From: an uncultured Corynebacterium sp.
GTDB taxonomy: Bacteria; Actinomycetota; Actinomycetes; Mycobacteriales; Mycobacteriaceae
NCBI RefSeq assembly: GCF_946222835.1
Contig: NZ_CAMIHD010000010.1
Span: forward strand, 1 to 64,000
Direction: 5' to 3'
Length of the DNA: 64,000 nucleotides
Shown here: positions 45,003 through 53,100 of the stretch, in pieces
Position numbering within the stretch: the stretch's first letter is position 1
How the letters are laid out: the number at the start of each line of letters is the position of its first letter
The notes under the pieces: model-generated
Database searches by the model: none
What the model was told of the DNA's origin: nothing
What the model saw: only the letters and a program-made list of their open reading frames with translations
Program-made: the position numbers and the translations under genes

Positions 45003-45445
45003 TGCAAAATCATGGTGCGCAAAGTGGTGCGGGCTATGAGCTCGCCGCCCTGGCGCATTTCAACGCTCCACAGGTGAGTGCGTCCGCCTAGCTGCACTGG
45101 CGTAGCCACAGCATCCAGCTCCCCTTCGCCCGTGGAGCGGATAAAGTCGCTAGAATTATGCACTCCTACCGCGGGGGCATCGGCAGCCACCACGCTGGCA
45201 ATGGAGGCAACGGTTTCTGCGATGGAACAATACAGCCCACCATTGGCCACTCCCCAGGGTTGGTGATGCTCGGGTTTTACCTGGAGCTTTGCCCGCGCCT
45301 CGCGCGGGCCGACGTGCGTAAATTGCAGCCCTATCAATTCCGCAAGGCCGCCGTTTAAGGCATTAAGTGACGTCAGTTCTTCTGCTGTGAGCACCCGCGT
45401 ATGAGCGAGGTGAAGCAAGTCATTGAGTTTGTGCGTATCCGACAT
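44999..45445 (-). CDS. PaaI-type hotdog thioesterase
   Basis: A 148-residue acyl-CoA thioesterase-like protein with the hotdog helix motif HHQPWGVANGGLYCSIAETVAS, in which the HGG/NGG loop and Glu fit the catalytic site of PaaI/MenI members, and an end strand HLWSVEMRQGGELIARTTLRTM. It could be a DHNA-CoA thioesterase or a clean-up enzyme. ATG 45445 was chosen over 45481 because it sits 8 bases behind TAGGCT on the minus strand. It is divergent from gnd. Confidence 0.85.
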   Translation of the reverse strand: MSDTHKLNDLLHLAHTRVLTAEELTSLNALNGGLAELIGLQFTHVGPREARAKLQVKPEHHQPWGVANGGLYCSIAETVASIASVVAADAPAVGVHNSSDFIRSTGEGELDAVATPVQLGGRTHLWSVEMRQGGELIARTTLRTMILH

Positions 45446-45504
45446 AGTCCACCAGCCTAGCCATTGATGCCAGCACCGCATCCTAGTGACGTAGGATAGA
45501 CGGC

Positions 45505-46956
45505 ATGACTGATAAGAATGAACTTGCTCAAATTGGCGTCGTGGGATTGGCGGTCATGGGTTCTAATTTGGCCCGTAACTTTGCCCGCAACGGCAATACC
45601 GTAGCGGTCTACAACCGCAGCCCTGAAAAGACCCATGCGCTCATGGAGGCTCACGGTGAGGAAGGCAATTTTGTGCCTTCAGAGACTATCGAAGATTTCG
45701 TCGCTTCTTTGGAGCGCCCGCGCAAGGCAATCATCATGGTTAAGGCCGGCAAGGCCACCGATGCGGTCATCGATCAGCTGGCCGAGGCCATGGATGAAGG
45801 CGATGTCATTATTGACGGCGGCAATGCTTTGTTTACGGATACCATTCGCCGCGAAAAGGACGTCGCCGCCCGCGGCAAGCATTTTGTTGGTGCGGGTATC
45901 TCTGGCGGCGAGGAGGGCGCGCTTAATGGCCCATCCATCATGCCCGGCGGCCCGAAGGAATCCTGGGAGACTCTCGGCCCGATTCTTGAGTCCATCGCCG
46001 CTAATGTTGATGGCACTCCATGCGTTACTCACATCGGTCCAGATGGCGCCGGCCACTTTGTCAAGATGGTTCACAATGGCATCGAATACGCCGATATGCA
46101 GGTCATCGGCGAGGCTTATCAGCTGCTGCGCTACGGCGCGGGAATGGAGCCGGCCGAGATCGCAGAGGTATTCCGCGAATGGAACTCCGGCGACCTCGAT
46201 TCCTACCTCATCGAAATCACCGCGGAGGTCCTAGCTCAGAAGGATCCGGAGACCGGCGCCCCGCTTGTCGACGTCATCGTAGACGCCGCCGGCCAGAAGG
46301 GCACCGGCCGCTGGACTGCTATCAATGGCTTGGAGCTCGGTGTTCCCATTACCGGCATTGCCGAATCCGTCTTCGCGCGTGCACTGTCCTCCTCCACAGC
46401 GCAGCGCCGCGCCGCCCAAGAAGGCCAGTTGCCTGCCGGCACTATCAAGGAGCTGGACGTGGACAAGGCGGAGTTCATCGAGGACGTGCGCCGTGCCCTC
46501 TATGCAGCCAAGCTAATTGCCTACTCCCAGGGCTTCGACGAAATTAAGGCTGGGTCCGAGGAGTTCGGCTGGGACGTCGACCCGCGCGACCTAGCCACTA
46601 TCTGGCGTGGCGGCTGCATCATCCGCGCGAAGTTCTTGGACCGCATCCGTGCCGCCTACGACAATAATGCGGATCTCCCCGCCCTCATCCTCGATCCATA
46701 CTTCAAGGGTGAGTTGGAAGATCTCATTGATCCGTGGCGCCGCGTGGTCGTTGCCGCTACCCAGCTGGGTCTTCCGGCCCCAGTCTTTGCCTCTTCCCTC
46801 TCCTATTACGACAGCCTGCGCGCCGAGCGCCTGCCCGCCGCCCTTATTCAGGGCCAACGCGATTTCTTCGGTGCGCACACCTTCAAGCGCACCGATAAGC
46901 CAGGCACCTTCCACATTGAGTGGTCCGCCGACCGCAGCCTGACTCAGACCGACTAG
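45505..46956 (+). CDS. gnd: 6-phosphogluconate dehydrogenase (decarboxylating)
   Basis: Oxidative pentose phosphate pathway enzyme producing ribulose 5-phosphate, CO2 and NADPH. The 483-residue protein has cofactor loop GVVGLAVMGSNLARN, NRSPEKTH for NADP preference, the GGEEGALNGPSIMPGG signature, HNGIEYADMQ, and KGTGRW. ATG 45505 follows TAGGAT (45492-45497) by 7 bases, so it is probably leaderless. Confidence 0.97.
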   Translation: MTDKNELAQIGVVGLAVMGSNLARNFARNGNTVAVYNRSPEKTHALMEAHGEEGNFVPSETIEDFVASLERPRKAIIMVKAGKATDAVIDQLAEAMDEGDVIIDGGNALFTDTIRREKDVAARGKHFVGAGISGGEEGALNGPSIMPGGPKESWETLGPILESIAANVDGTPCVTHIGPDGAGHFVKMVHNGIEYADMQVIGEAYQLLRYGAGMEPAEIAEVFREWNSGDLDSYLIEITAEVLAQKDPETGAPLVDVIVDAAGQKGTGRWTAINGLELGVPITGIAESVFARALSSSTAQRRAAQEGQLPAGTIKELDVDKAEFIEDVRRALYAAKLIAYSQGFDEIKAGSEEFGWDVDPRDLATIWRGGCIIRAKFLDRIRAAYDNNADLPALILDPYFKGELEDLIDPWRRVVVAATQLGLPAPVFASSLSYYDSLRAERLPAALIQGQRDFFGAHTFKRTDKPGTFHIEWSADRSLTQTD

Positions 46957-46975
46957 ATTCGCGTCTTACTCGATT

Positions 46976-46997
46976 GGGGCCCTTAGGGGCCCCTTTA
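46976..46997 (+). terminator. Terminator after gnd
   Basis: GGGGCCC (46976-46982), loop TTAG, GGGCCCC (46987-46993), then TTTA. The stem is strong but the T-run is short. Confidence 0.7.
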
Positions 46998-47065
46998 CTG
47001 TTTCCTAGCAGGCGTTTCCACTCGAATGCGGCAATTGCTCGCGCTGCCGATAGGATGGGAAGGCG

Positions 47066-48367
47066 ATGACTACCTTTGCCGATCTTGGCTTACCCCAGCG
47101 CCTGGTGCACGTTTTGCGCGACCACGGCATCACCGAACCCTTTCCTATTCAGCGCGCCGCGATTCCTGATGCCCTCGCGGGCAAGGATGTACTCGGCCGC
47201 GGCCCTACCGGTTCGGGTAAGACCTATACCTTCGGCCTCCCCATGCTAGTGCGCCTTGCCGGAACTGGCGCGTCCAAACCGGCACACCCACGAGCACTTA
47301 TCCTCGCCCCGACCCGCGAGCTGGCCACCCAGATTCACCAGCGACTCGATGAACCAGCAGCAACACTTGGTCTGCGAGTGCTCGCCGTGGTGGGCGGAGT
47401 CAATATCAATCACCACATCCGCTCGCTCGCACGCCCCGTCGATGTCCTTGTGGCAACCCCTGGTCGGGCTCAAGATCTTATTAATCAGGGCAAGCTGCAT
47501 TTGGATGAGGTCCGCATCACTGCCCTGGATGAGGCTGACCAGATGGCCGATATGGGCTTTTTGCCCCAGGTGCGAAAACTCCTGCGGCTGACTCCCGCGC
47601 AAGGCCAGCGGATGCTGTTTTCTGCAACCCTGGACGGGGATGTCAATAAGCTGGTAGAGCAATTCCTTCACGACCCTGTTGCCCACTCCACTGCTCCAGT
47701 TCAAGCTGCAGTGGAGTCCATGTCCCACCATCTCTTTTTCGTGGGCGACCGCCCCGCCCGAAACGAAGTTGTGCTGCGCATTGCAGCCCGCCAGGGCAAG
47801 ACCATCATGTTCATGCGCACCAAACACGGCGTGGATAGGCAAGTCAAGAAGCTTCGCCGCGCTGGCATCAACGCCTATCCACTGCATGGCGATAAGGGCC
47901 AAGGCGCGCGCACCCGCGCTATCGAAGGCTTTGCTGACGGCAGCGTGCCAGTGTTGGTCGCCACCGATATCGCCGCTCGCGGAATCGATATTGCGGATGT
48001 TTCCCTCGTCGTCCACGTCGATCCGCCCGCAGAACACAAGGCCTATCTCCATCGTGCTGGGCGCACGGCCCGCGGCGGCGCAGCAGGCACCGTGATCACT
48101 TTGGTAATGGATGAACAGCGCAAGGAGGTAGAGACTCTCATCAAGAAAGCTGGCGTCGCCGCTACTGAGCACGATATTTCTGGGCGTGATAGTCCTGCGG
48201 GAGCACCTGCGCTCAAGGAGGTAACGGGTGCTCGTAAACCCAATGGCCCTGCCCTTCCCCCGCCTGGGCAGGCCACTCCCCAGAATCCGGCGAATACCGC
48301 AAAGAAGAAGTCCCCATCTCAACGCCGCCGTCCGAGTGGTAGAAACACTCGCCGTCGCGACCGCTAA
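47066..48367 (+). CDS. DEAD-box RNA helicase
   Basis: A 433-residue ATP-dependent RNA helicase. Q motif PFPIQRAAIPDAL, Walker A GRGPTGSGKT, PTRELA, TPGR, DEAD in ITALDEADQMADMGF, FSAT, RGIDIADVSLV and HRAGRTAR. A basic Pro/Lys/Arg-rich tail after about residue 380 (SPSQRRRPSGRNTRRRDR at the end) likely binds RNA. It probably serves ribosome assembly or RNA turnover. The unknown protein gene follows after 19 bases. Confidence 0.95.
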   Translation: MTTFADLGLPQRLVHVLRDHGITEPFPIQRAAIPDALAGKDVLGRGPTGSGKTYTFGLPMLVRLAGTGASKPAHPRALILAPTRELATQIHQRLDEPAATLGLRVLAVVGGVNINHHIRSLARPVDVLVATPGRAQDLINQGKLHLDEVRITALDEADQMADMGFLPQVRKLLRLTPAQGQRMLFSATLDGDVNKLVEQFLHDPVAHSTAPVQAAVESMSHHLFFVGDRPARNEVVLRIAARQGKTIMFMRTKHGVDRQVKKLRRAGINAYPLHGDKGQGARTRAIEGFADGSVPVLVATDIAARGIDIADVSLVVHVDPPAEHKAYLHRAGRTARGGAAGTVITLVMDEQRKEVETLIKKAGVAATEHDISGRDSPAGAPALKEVTGARKPNGPALPPPGQATPQNPANTAKKKSPSQRRRPSGRNTRRRDR

Positions 48368-48386
48368 GACAAGGAGGAATGCTCTC

Positions 48387-49235
48387 GTGCATATCTTGAG
48401 CCCGGATGATTGGCATGCTCAGCTGCAGGAACACGAAAAGCAGGCCACCGACCGCCTGGAGCGTTTCCGCCATCCTGGCAGTTACCACCCTGTCTTCGAT
48501 TTTCTCTTTGAGTACTACCCCGTTCGACCTTCCCACTTGAAGCGTTGGCACCCAGGTGTAGGAATAGCTCTAGAAGGCACGCCTCCACACGTCGACTGGC
48601 GCGACTACCATGCCACTCCAGACGGAGTAACCGTTGATGTGGCTGGCTTTCTGCAACGCCGCGGTGGCTCGGTTCGTTATATCTCGAATCTGCTTCGCCG
48701 CTCTGCAACCAACCCCGCCCATTTTGACTGCTTTGGTCTGCATGAATGGGCAATGGTTTACCACACAGACTCCCCGCGCCATTCGCTTCCTTTGCGTCTG
48801 GGGGCAGAAGGCACAAACCGCGTTGTGGATGAACAATCAATTAAGTGTTCCCACTACGATGCCTTCCGTTTCTTTACCCCTCCGGCTCGGCCACTTAACC
48901 TCACCGTACTTCACCGCGAAGACCAGCCCGCAAACGACCAAGCGGGCTGCGTACACGTCACGATGGACCTGTATAAATGGGCGTGGAAGCTGGGTCCTCT
49001 GGTTCCCGGCAAGCTATTCCTTGAGTGCTTGGATGTGGCGATTGAAGCACGCATCCTGGACATGGAGGCCTCTCCTTATGACTGCCGCGATTGGGGTCTC
49101 GGGGTCGTGCCCATTGAAACCTCTGAAGGCAAGGCCGAATATGTCTCTCGGCAGCGATCCCTGGCGAACAAGGCCGAACCGCTGCGAGCCAGGCTTGTCG
49201 CTGTGATAGATCAAGCACTTGCCCCGCTACAATAA
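48387..49235 (+). CDS. Conserved actinobacterial protein, sometimes labelled 3-methyladenine glycosylase
   Basis: A 282-residue soluble protein of a family common in actinobacteria: HPVFDFLFEYYPVRPSHLKRWHPG near the N-terminus, FDCFGLHEWAMVYH in the middle and ASPYDCRDWGLGVVPIET near the end. Databases often call it a 3-methyladenine DNA glycosylase, but I see no helix-hairpin-helix or other glycosylase motif. The conserved Cys/His/Asp/Trp residues suggest an enzyme of unknown type. GTG 48387 has AAGGAGG at 48371-48377 with 9-base spacing; the frame opening at 48228 is inside the helicase gene. It is co-transcribed with the helicase. Confidence 0.78.
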   Translation: MHILSPDDWHAQLQEHEKQATDRLERFRHPGSYHPVFDFLFEYYPVRPSHLKRWHPGVGIALEGTPPHVDWRDYHATPDGVTVDVAGFLQRRGGSVRYISNLLRRSATNPAHFDCFGLHEWAMVYHTDSPRHSLPLRLGAEGTNRVVDEQSIKCSHYDAFRFFTPPARPLNLTVLHREDQPANDQAGCVHVTMDLYKWAWKLGPLVPGKLFLECLDVAIEARILDMEASPYDCRDWGLGVVPIETSEGKAEYVSRQRSLANKAEPLRARLVAVIDQALAPLQ

Positions 49236-49275
49236 GCCACTAACAACGGCAGTTTGCTTGGGAGGAACACACCAC

Positions 49276-50121
49276 ATGGCACGGCATTCAAATGGGAAAA
49301 ATACCTTCGCAGTAGCGGGATGGGTTATTGCATTGGCTATTATCGCAATTCTGGCCATCATCGCCTTGGTAGCATTCCTCTTGCGAGGTACAGACAACGC
49401 CGATGGAGACAACACCACTGCTCCCGCTGCTGTTGAAAGCAGCGGCGAGACTACACTGGAGGAGACCACGGAAGCGACCTCCAGTGTTCCCGCTTCCGCC
49501 GCGCCTGCCGGCTCTTCTTCTCCACAGAGTTCCGCGCCAACTCCCAGTTCCGCTGCAACTCCCCAGCCCGACCTAACCATGGCTGCAAATACCCTACTGC
49601 TTTTGGATACCTCTTCCTCAATGGCTCCCATCTATGGTCCTGTCTCTCAGGCTTTGGGCACCACCGCGGCTGGCCTAGCCGCGGACGGTGGCGCTGTGTC
49701 CTTGTGGAATTATTCTTCGCCTATCTCTGAGACTGCAACGGTTGGCTACCGTCAGAACTTGGGCTTTGGTGATGGCAATGCAGTTTCCGGCACACTCGGC
49801 GGCTTTGGTACCGGCGGTGTTCCGCAAACGCGCAGCGCTGTGGTTGCGGCTGTAGCGAACGCCGCCGACCAAGCTGCAGGTAGCGGCGATAAAGCGCGCG
49901 TTCTCGTGGTAACTACGGGTACCGAGCAAGACATGGACGATGCTGAATTTACGGCTGCGCTAAAGGACGTCGCCGCGAAGGACGTTTCCCTCAGTGTCGT
50001 GCACGTAGGTGAAGGCAACGTGGATGCGGCTCTAAAGTCCGCAGCCGATAGCTTCGACACGGTTGACTCAGCGGACGAAGCCAACCTTACTAGCGCTATT
50101 AATAGGGCCGCAGGCCTCTAA
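49276..50121 (+). CDS. Membrane-anchored von Willebrand A-like domain protein
   Basis: A 281-residue protein. One N-terminal membrane helix (about 12-36) is followed by a low-complexity Thr/Ser/Pro/Ala linker (about 40-100) of the kind that is often mannosylated outside the cell, then a VWA fold. The metal-ion site is intact at the start: LLLLDTSSSM (107-116, the D-x-S-x-S element). The later strands are ARVLVVTTGTEQDMDD and DVSLSVVHVGEGNVD. GGAGG at 49261-49265 precedes ATG 49276. The binding partner is unknown; it may be an adhesion or envelope-assembly factor. Confidence 0.83.
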   Translation: MARHSNGKNTFAVAGWVIALAIIAILAIIALVAFLLRGTDNADGDNTTAPAAVESSGETTLEETTEATSSVPASAAPAGSSSPQSSAPTPSSAATPQPDLTMAANTLLLLDTSSSMAPIYGPVSQALGTTAAGLAADGGAVSLWNYSSPISETATVGYRQNLGFGDGNAVSGTLGGFGTGGVPQTRSAVVAAVANAADQAAGSGDKARVLVVTTGTEQDMDDAEFTAALKDVAAKDVSLSVVHVGEGNVDAALKSAADSFDTVDSADEANLTSAINRAAGL

Positions 50122-50338
50122 TAGACAACTGCTTCTTTCCTGTGGCACCGGATAATTTCGTTCGGTGCCATTGCTTTTATCTTCATTAAGGTAACGAGAA
50201 TTAGCTACAGGCGGCCCTTAAACGACCTAGCCAGCCGGAAAATCCAGATTGAAGGGCCCTGGGCGTGAGCCTAGCGACACGAATGATAGGTACTTCCTAG
50301 AGCTTGCCTAGCGAATACTCGTTGTTTAGCAATTAAAA

Positions 50339-50378
50339 ATCCACCCTACTTCCCCGTGAGCTGGGAAGTAGGGTGGAT
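50339..50378 (-). terminator. Terminator of the MerR-family gene (minus strand)
   Basis: A perfect 16-bp stem, ATCCACCCTACTTCCC (50339-50354) with GGGAAGTAGGGTGGAT (50363-50378). On the minus strand it is followed by TTTTTAATT. The 217 bases to its left, up to the VWA gene, hold no gene I can support. Confidence 0.9.
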
Positions 50379-50393
50379 ACTGATGTTCGGAGT

Positions 50394-50957
50394 CTAGGAG
50401 CTCTTACGCTTGCGACGAGCAGCCAGCTCGTCGAGCCCGACAACGTTGTCCTCGGCGAATTCTTCTATGCGCTCCGAGGGGAAAGAGGAAATCGTGCCGG
50501 ACAGTTCCTTCAAGATGCCCGGAACTGCAATGCCGAAGACGCCTTGGCCGCCGGCAAGCAGGTCAATTACCTCGTCATTGGAACGGCACTCATAAACGGT
50601 GGTGCCATCGGAAACGAGGGTAAGTTCCGCCAAATCATTGACGCCACGGTCTCGCAAAGACTCAACGGCCAAACGAATATTTTGCAGGGAAATGCCGGTA
50701 TCCAGCAGGCGCTTCACAATCTTGAGCACCAAAACATCCTTGAAGGAATACAGGCGCTGGGAACCAGAACCACGTGCCGTACGAATGGACGGATTGACCA
50801 AGTTAGTGCGTGCCCAATAGTCCAGCTGGCGATAAGTAATGCCGGCAACCTGGCAGGCAATAGGCACGCGGTAGCCCACTTCCTCGTCAGGTCCGACGTC
50901 GAAAAGTGATTCCTGTACGTAGGTGGATTCAGACTGAGGGTCCTCGATAATGCTCAC
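50394..50957 (-). CDS. MerR-family transcription regulator
   Basis: A 187-residue regulator with a MerR winged helix at about residues 28-95: VGYRVPIACQVAGITYRQLDYWARTNLV, then SGSQRLYSFKDVLVLKIVKRLLD. A dimerisation helix and a short effector region follow. No cysteine metal site is seen. GTG 50957 begins VSIIEDPQSEST; the upstream in-frame ATG at 50999 lacks a ribosome site. It lies at the end of the secA2-odhI-ftsR-DUF151 minus-strand block, the same order as in C. glutamicum. Confidence 0.88.
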   Translation of the reverse strand: MSIIEDPQSESTYVQESLFDVGPDEEVGYRVPIACQVAGITYRQLDYWARTNLVNPSIRTARGSGSQRLYSFKDVLVLKIVKRLLDTGISLQNIRLAVESLRDRGVNDLAELTLVSDGTTVYECRSNDEVIDLLAGGQGVFGIAVPGILKELSGTISSFPSERIEEFAEDNVVGLDELAARRKRKSS

Positions 50958-51103
50958 GTAATTACTCCAATGGGGTTTGTTGGAAGTTCTAAAGATCAAT
51001 TAAAAGCCAAGCGCATACGCCCGTCAAGCGCTGCCTGCTCAACTTTCAAGTACAACTTTAGACTTCTCAAACCACATTGTCACCATTAGTCACACGCGTG
51101 TCA

Positions 51104-51697
51104 TTAACTTTTTTCTTCATCATCTCCCGAAAGGAAATCCTTATCTTCCATTCCCAAAGACCTCATCATCGCCTCGAAATCAGCATCTGCCTGTACATTC
51201 CCCGATGCTGACGTAGAAGACTCCCCATTTTCGCTGCTATTTTCCGAAGCACCTTCAAAAGGGGTAGAAATTTCCAAGTCGAAGTATTCCTTCAGGTCCG
51301 CGCCGCTGGCATAGACGGATACCTGAGCAAGAAGGTCCGCTTCAGCTGAAATAGGGACGTTGAAGTATTCGGAGACAGCCAGGGCGTCACTTAACCGTGA
51401 GTCATATACCTCACCGTTTGGCGCCTTGATGTCTACCATGAACGTTCCCTGGTAATGGTTGGCGATTTCGATTGACTCAACCCCGCCAGTTCCCTCCAGG
51501 ACTTCGCAGATCAGATCCTGCGAGTTGGGACGGTTGGGTTGGTGACCATCCAAAACGGCGGCCAATTGCATACCCTCAATGGGGGAAATCCACACTGGGA
51601 TGAGGCGGTTTTCTTCCGGCCACCGCAACAAGGCACACACGTCGTCTTCGGGGCCGACTTGGTGGATACCGTGGAACTCTAGGGTTACATCACTCAT
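51104..51697 (-). CDS. DUF151 bifunctional-nuclease-family protein
   Basis: A 197-residue protein whose first 140 residues are the DUF151 domain (BFN-like): VCALLRWPEENRLIPVWISPIEGMQLAAVLDG and DSRLSDALAVSEYFNVPISAEADLL. The C-terminal 55 residues are acidic and Ser/Glu-rich, probably disordered. Plant members show RNase and DNase activity; in bacteria the role is unproven. ATG 51697 is about 10 bases from GGGAG; the GTG at 51706 is too close to it. Confidence 0.88.
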   Translation of the reverse strand: MSDVTLEFHGIHQVGPEDDVCALLRWPEENRLIPVWISPIEGMQLAAVLDGHQPNRPNSQDLICEVLEGTGGVESIEIANHYQGTFMVDIKAPNGEVYDSRLSDALAVSEYFNVPISAEADLLAQVSVYASGADLKEYFDLEISTPFEGASENSSENGESSTSASGNVQADADFEAMMRSLGMEDKDFLSGDDEEKS

Positions 51698-51735
51698 AGG
51701 TACCACTCTCCCACAAAGACGGGAACTCGTGTGTA

Positions 51736-52482
51736 TTAGGCGTGGTATTCATCCCGCAGATCTGATTTCACCAGCGTCGCATGCAAAGACACCACTAGAG
51801 CGGTCATTTGCTGGGATATTTCTTCCGCCTTTTGATGCGCGGTATCAGACTTGGAGTGCGCCACCGGTGCGGCCGCTTGGGAAATCAGGTCGGCCTGCCG
51901 GCGCGCATTATTGCGCAAAGACTTTAGCTCACGGGCACCGAAACCAAATGCCTTTAGCGCCACAGCGGCTGAAACAATGGCCACATCATCGGTATTAAAA
52001 AAGCCGGCTGGATCTGGGCCAATGAGCCCGTATTTGACCAAGGATGCGACGTCTTCTTCACTAGCGCCAGCTTGCGTGGCCACCTCTAGATCGGTCAAAC
52101 GCGTAACTACAGGGGCTTTAAACTGCTGTGGAGAAAGTAGCGTTTCTGCATTTCCCGCAGAAACAATGGCAGTGACTTGGCCGGAATCCATGGCTTCTAG
52201 CTGCTCACGGATAACCTTCAGCGGCGTATAGTTATCGCGCTGAGTGGTGAGAATGTAGCGCAGTCGATCCACATCTTCTTGGGTGAAACGGCGATAGCCC
52301 GAAGCCGTACGCTGCGGACTAATGAGCCCTTCGGATTCAAGGAAGCGGATCTTAGACACCGTGACGTCCGGGAATTGCTGATTCAGCGTCTCCAAAACCA
52401 CGCCAATGGACATGGTCTTAGGCTTTTTAGCTTTAGGGCTGGTGCGGCGTACTGCTGCTGCCGAAGAATCTGCTGCGCTCAC
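51736..52482 (-). CDS. ftsR: MerR-type regulator FtsR
   Basis: A 248-residue regulator with winged helix at about 24-92: MSIGVVLETLNQQFPDVTVSKIRFLE, SGYRRFTQEDVDRLRYILTTQRD. It continues into coiled and C-terminal helical regions. The first 20 residues are a basic tail. In C. glutamicum the gene in this position, next to odhI, is FtsR, which activates ftsZ and controls division. Location and domain make the same role likely here. Confidence 0.9.
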   Translation of the reverse strand: MSAADSSAAAVRRTSPKAKKPKTMSIGVVLETLNQQFPDVTVSKIRFLESEGLISPQRTASGYRRFTQEDVDRLRYILTTQRDNYTPLKVIREQLEAMDSGQVTAIVSAGNAETLLSPQQFKAPVVTRLTDLEVATQAGASEEDVASLVKYGLIGPDPAGFFNTDDVAIVSAAVALKAFGFGARELKSLRNNARRQADLISQAAAPVAHSKSDTAHQKAEEISQQMTALVVSLHATLVKSDLRDEYHA

Positions 52483-52580
52483 TATGTCTATCTCTTAAGG
52501 GTACTGAATTTTCTTATCGTGCCATAAGTAGACTACACCGCCCCTCCTAGAAAGGAAGCGCGGCTGTTCTACTACTAGGA

Positions 52581-53015
52581 TTAGCTCTGGTTAGCAATGA
52601 AAACCAAACGGAACTTGCCAATTTGGATTTCATCTCCCACCTCGAGCACCTGAGAATTGCGCGGCTCGCGATTAACGTAGGTTCCGTTGAGGGATCCCAC
52701 GTCAACTACCTCAAACTTGCCGTCATCATTCTTGCGGAACTCCGCGTGACGGCGGGATACCGTAACGTCATCGAGGAAGATGTCCGCCTCGGGGTGACGG
52801 CCAGCGGTCGTGGTCGCCTGATCCAGCAAGAAGCGGGCGCCCGCATTCGGGCCACGCTTGACTACTAGAAGAGCCTGACCCTCTGCAAGGTTATCGGTGC
52901 CGGCAACGGCAGCCTCATTGCCATTCGCGCCGTTTTCCATCTCCTTGAGCAGGTCTGCGCGGAATACAGATGTGGTCTCCACCTGTGGTTCCGGGGTTCC
53001 GGTGTTCTCGCTCAT
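52581..53015 (-). CDS. odhI: FHA-domain inhibitor of 2-oxoglutarate dehydrogenase, OdhI
   Basis: A 144-residue protein that binds and blocks the E1 subunit OdhA until phosphorylated by PknG or related kinases, steering carbon between the TCA cycle and glutamate. The N-terminal phospho-site is intact: ETTSVFRADLL with Thr14 and Thr15. The FHA domain spans about 50-140, with GRHPEADIFLDD, VSRRHAEF and VGSLNGTYVN, the phospho-Thr-binding Arg, Ser and Asn. It lies between secA2 and ftsR. Confidence 0.97.
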   Translation of the reverse strand: MSENTGTPEPQVETTSVFRADLLKEMENGANGNEAAVAGTDNLAEGQALLVVKRGPNAGARFLLDQATTTAGRHPEADIFLDDVTVSRRHAEFRKNDDGKFEVVDVGSLNGTYVNREPRNSQVLEVGDEIQIGKFRLVFIANQS

Positions 53016-53100
53016 TGTTACCTCCGGGGATTAGTTACGAGTTACTTATAACAATACTAGCGACTCATTTGAGTCTGTGACCTTTTCGCGGGGAATTATT

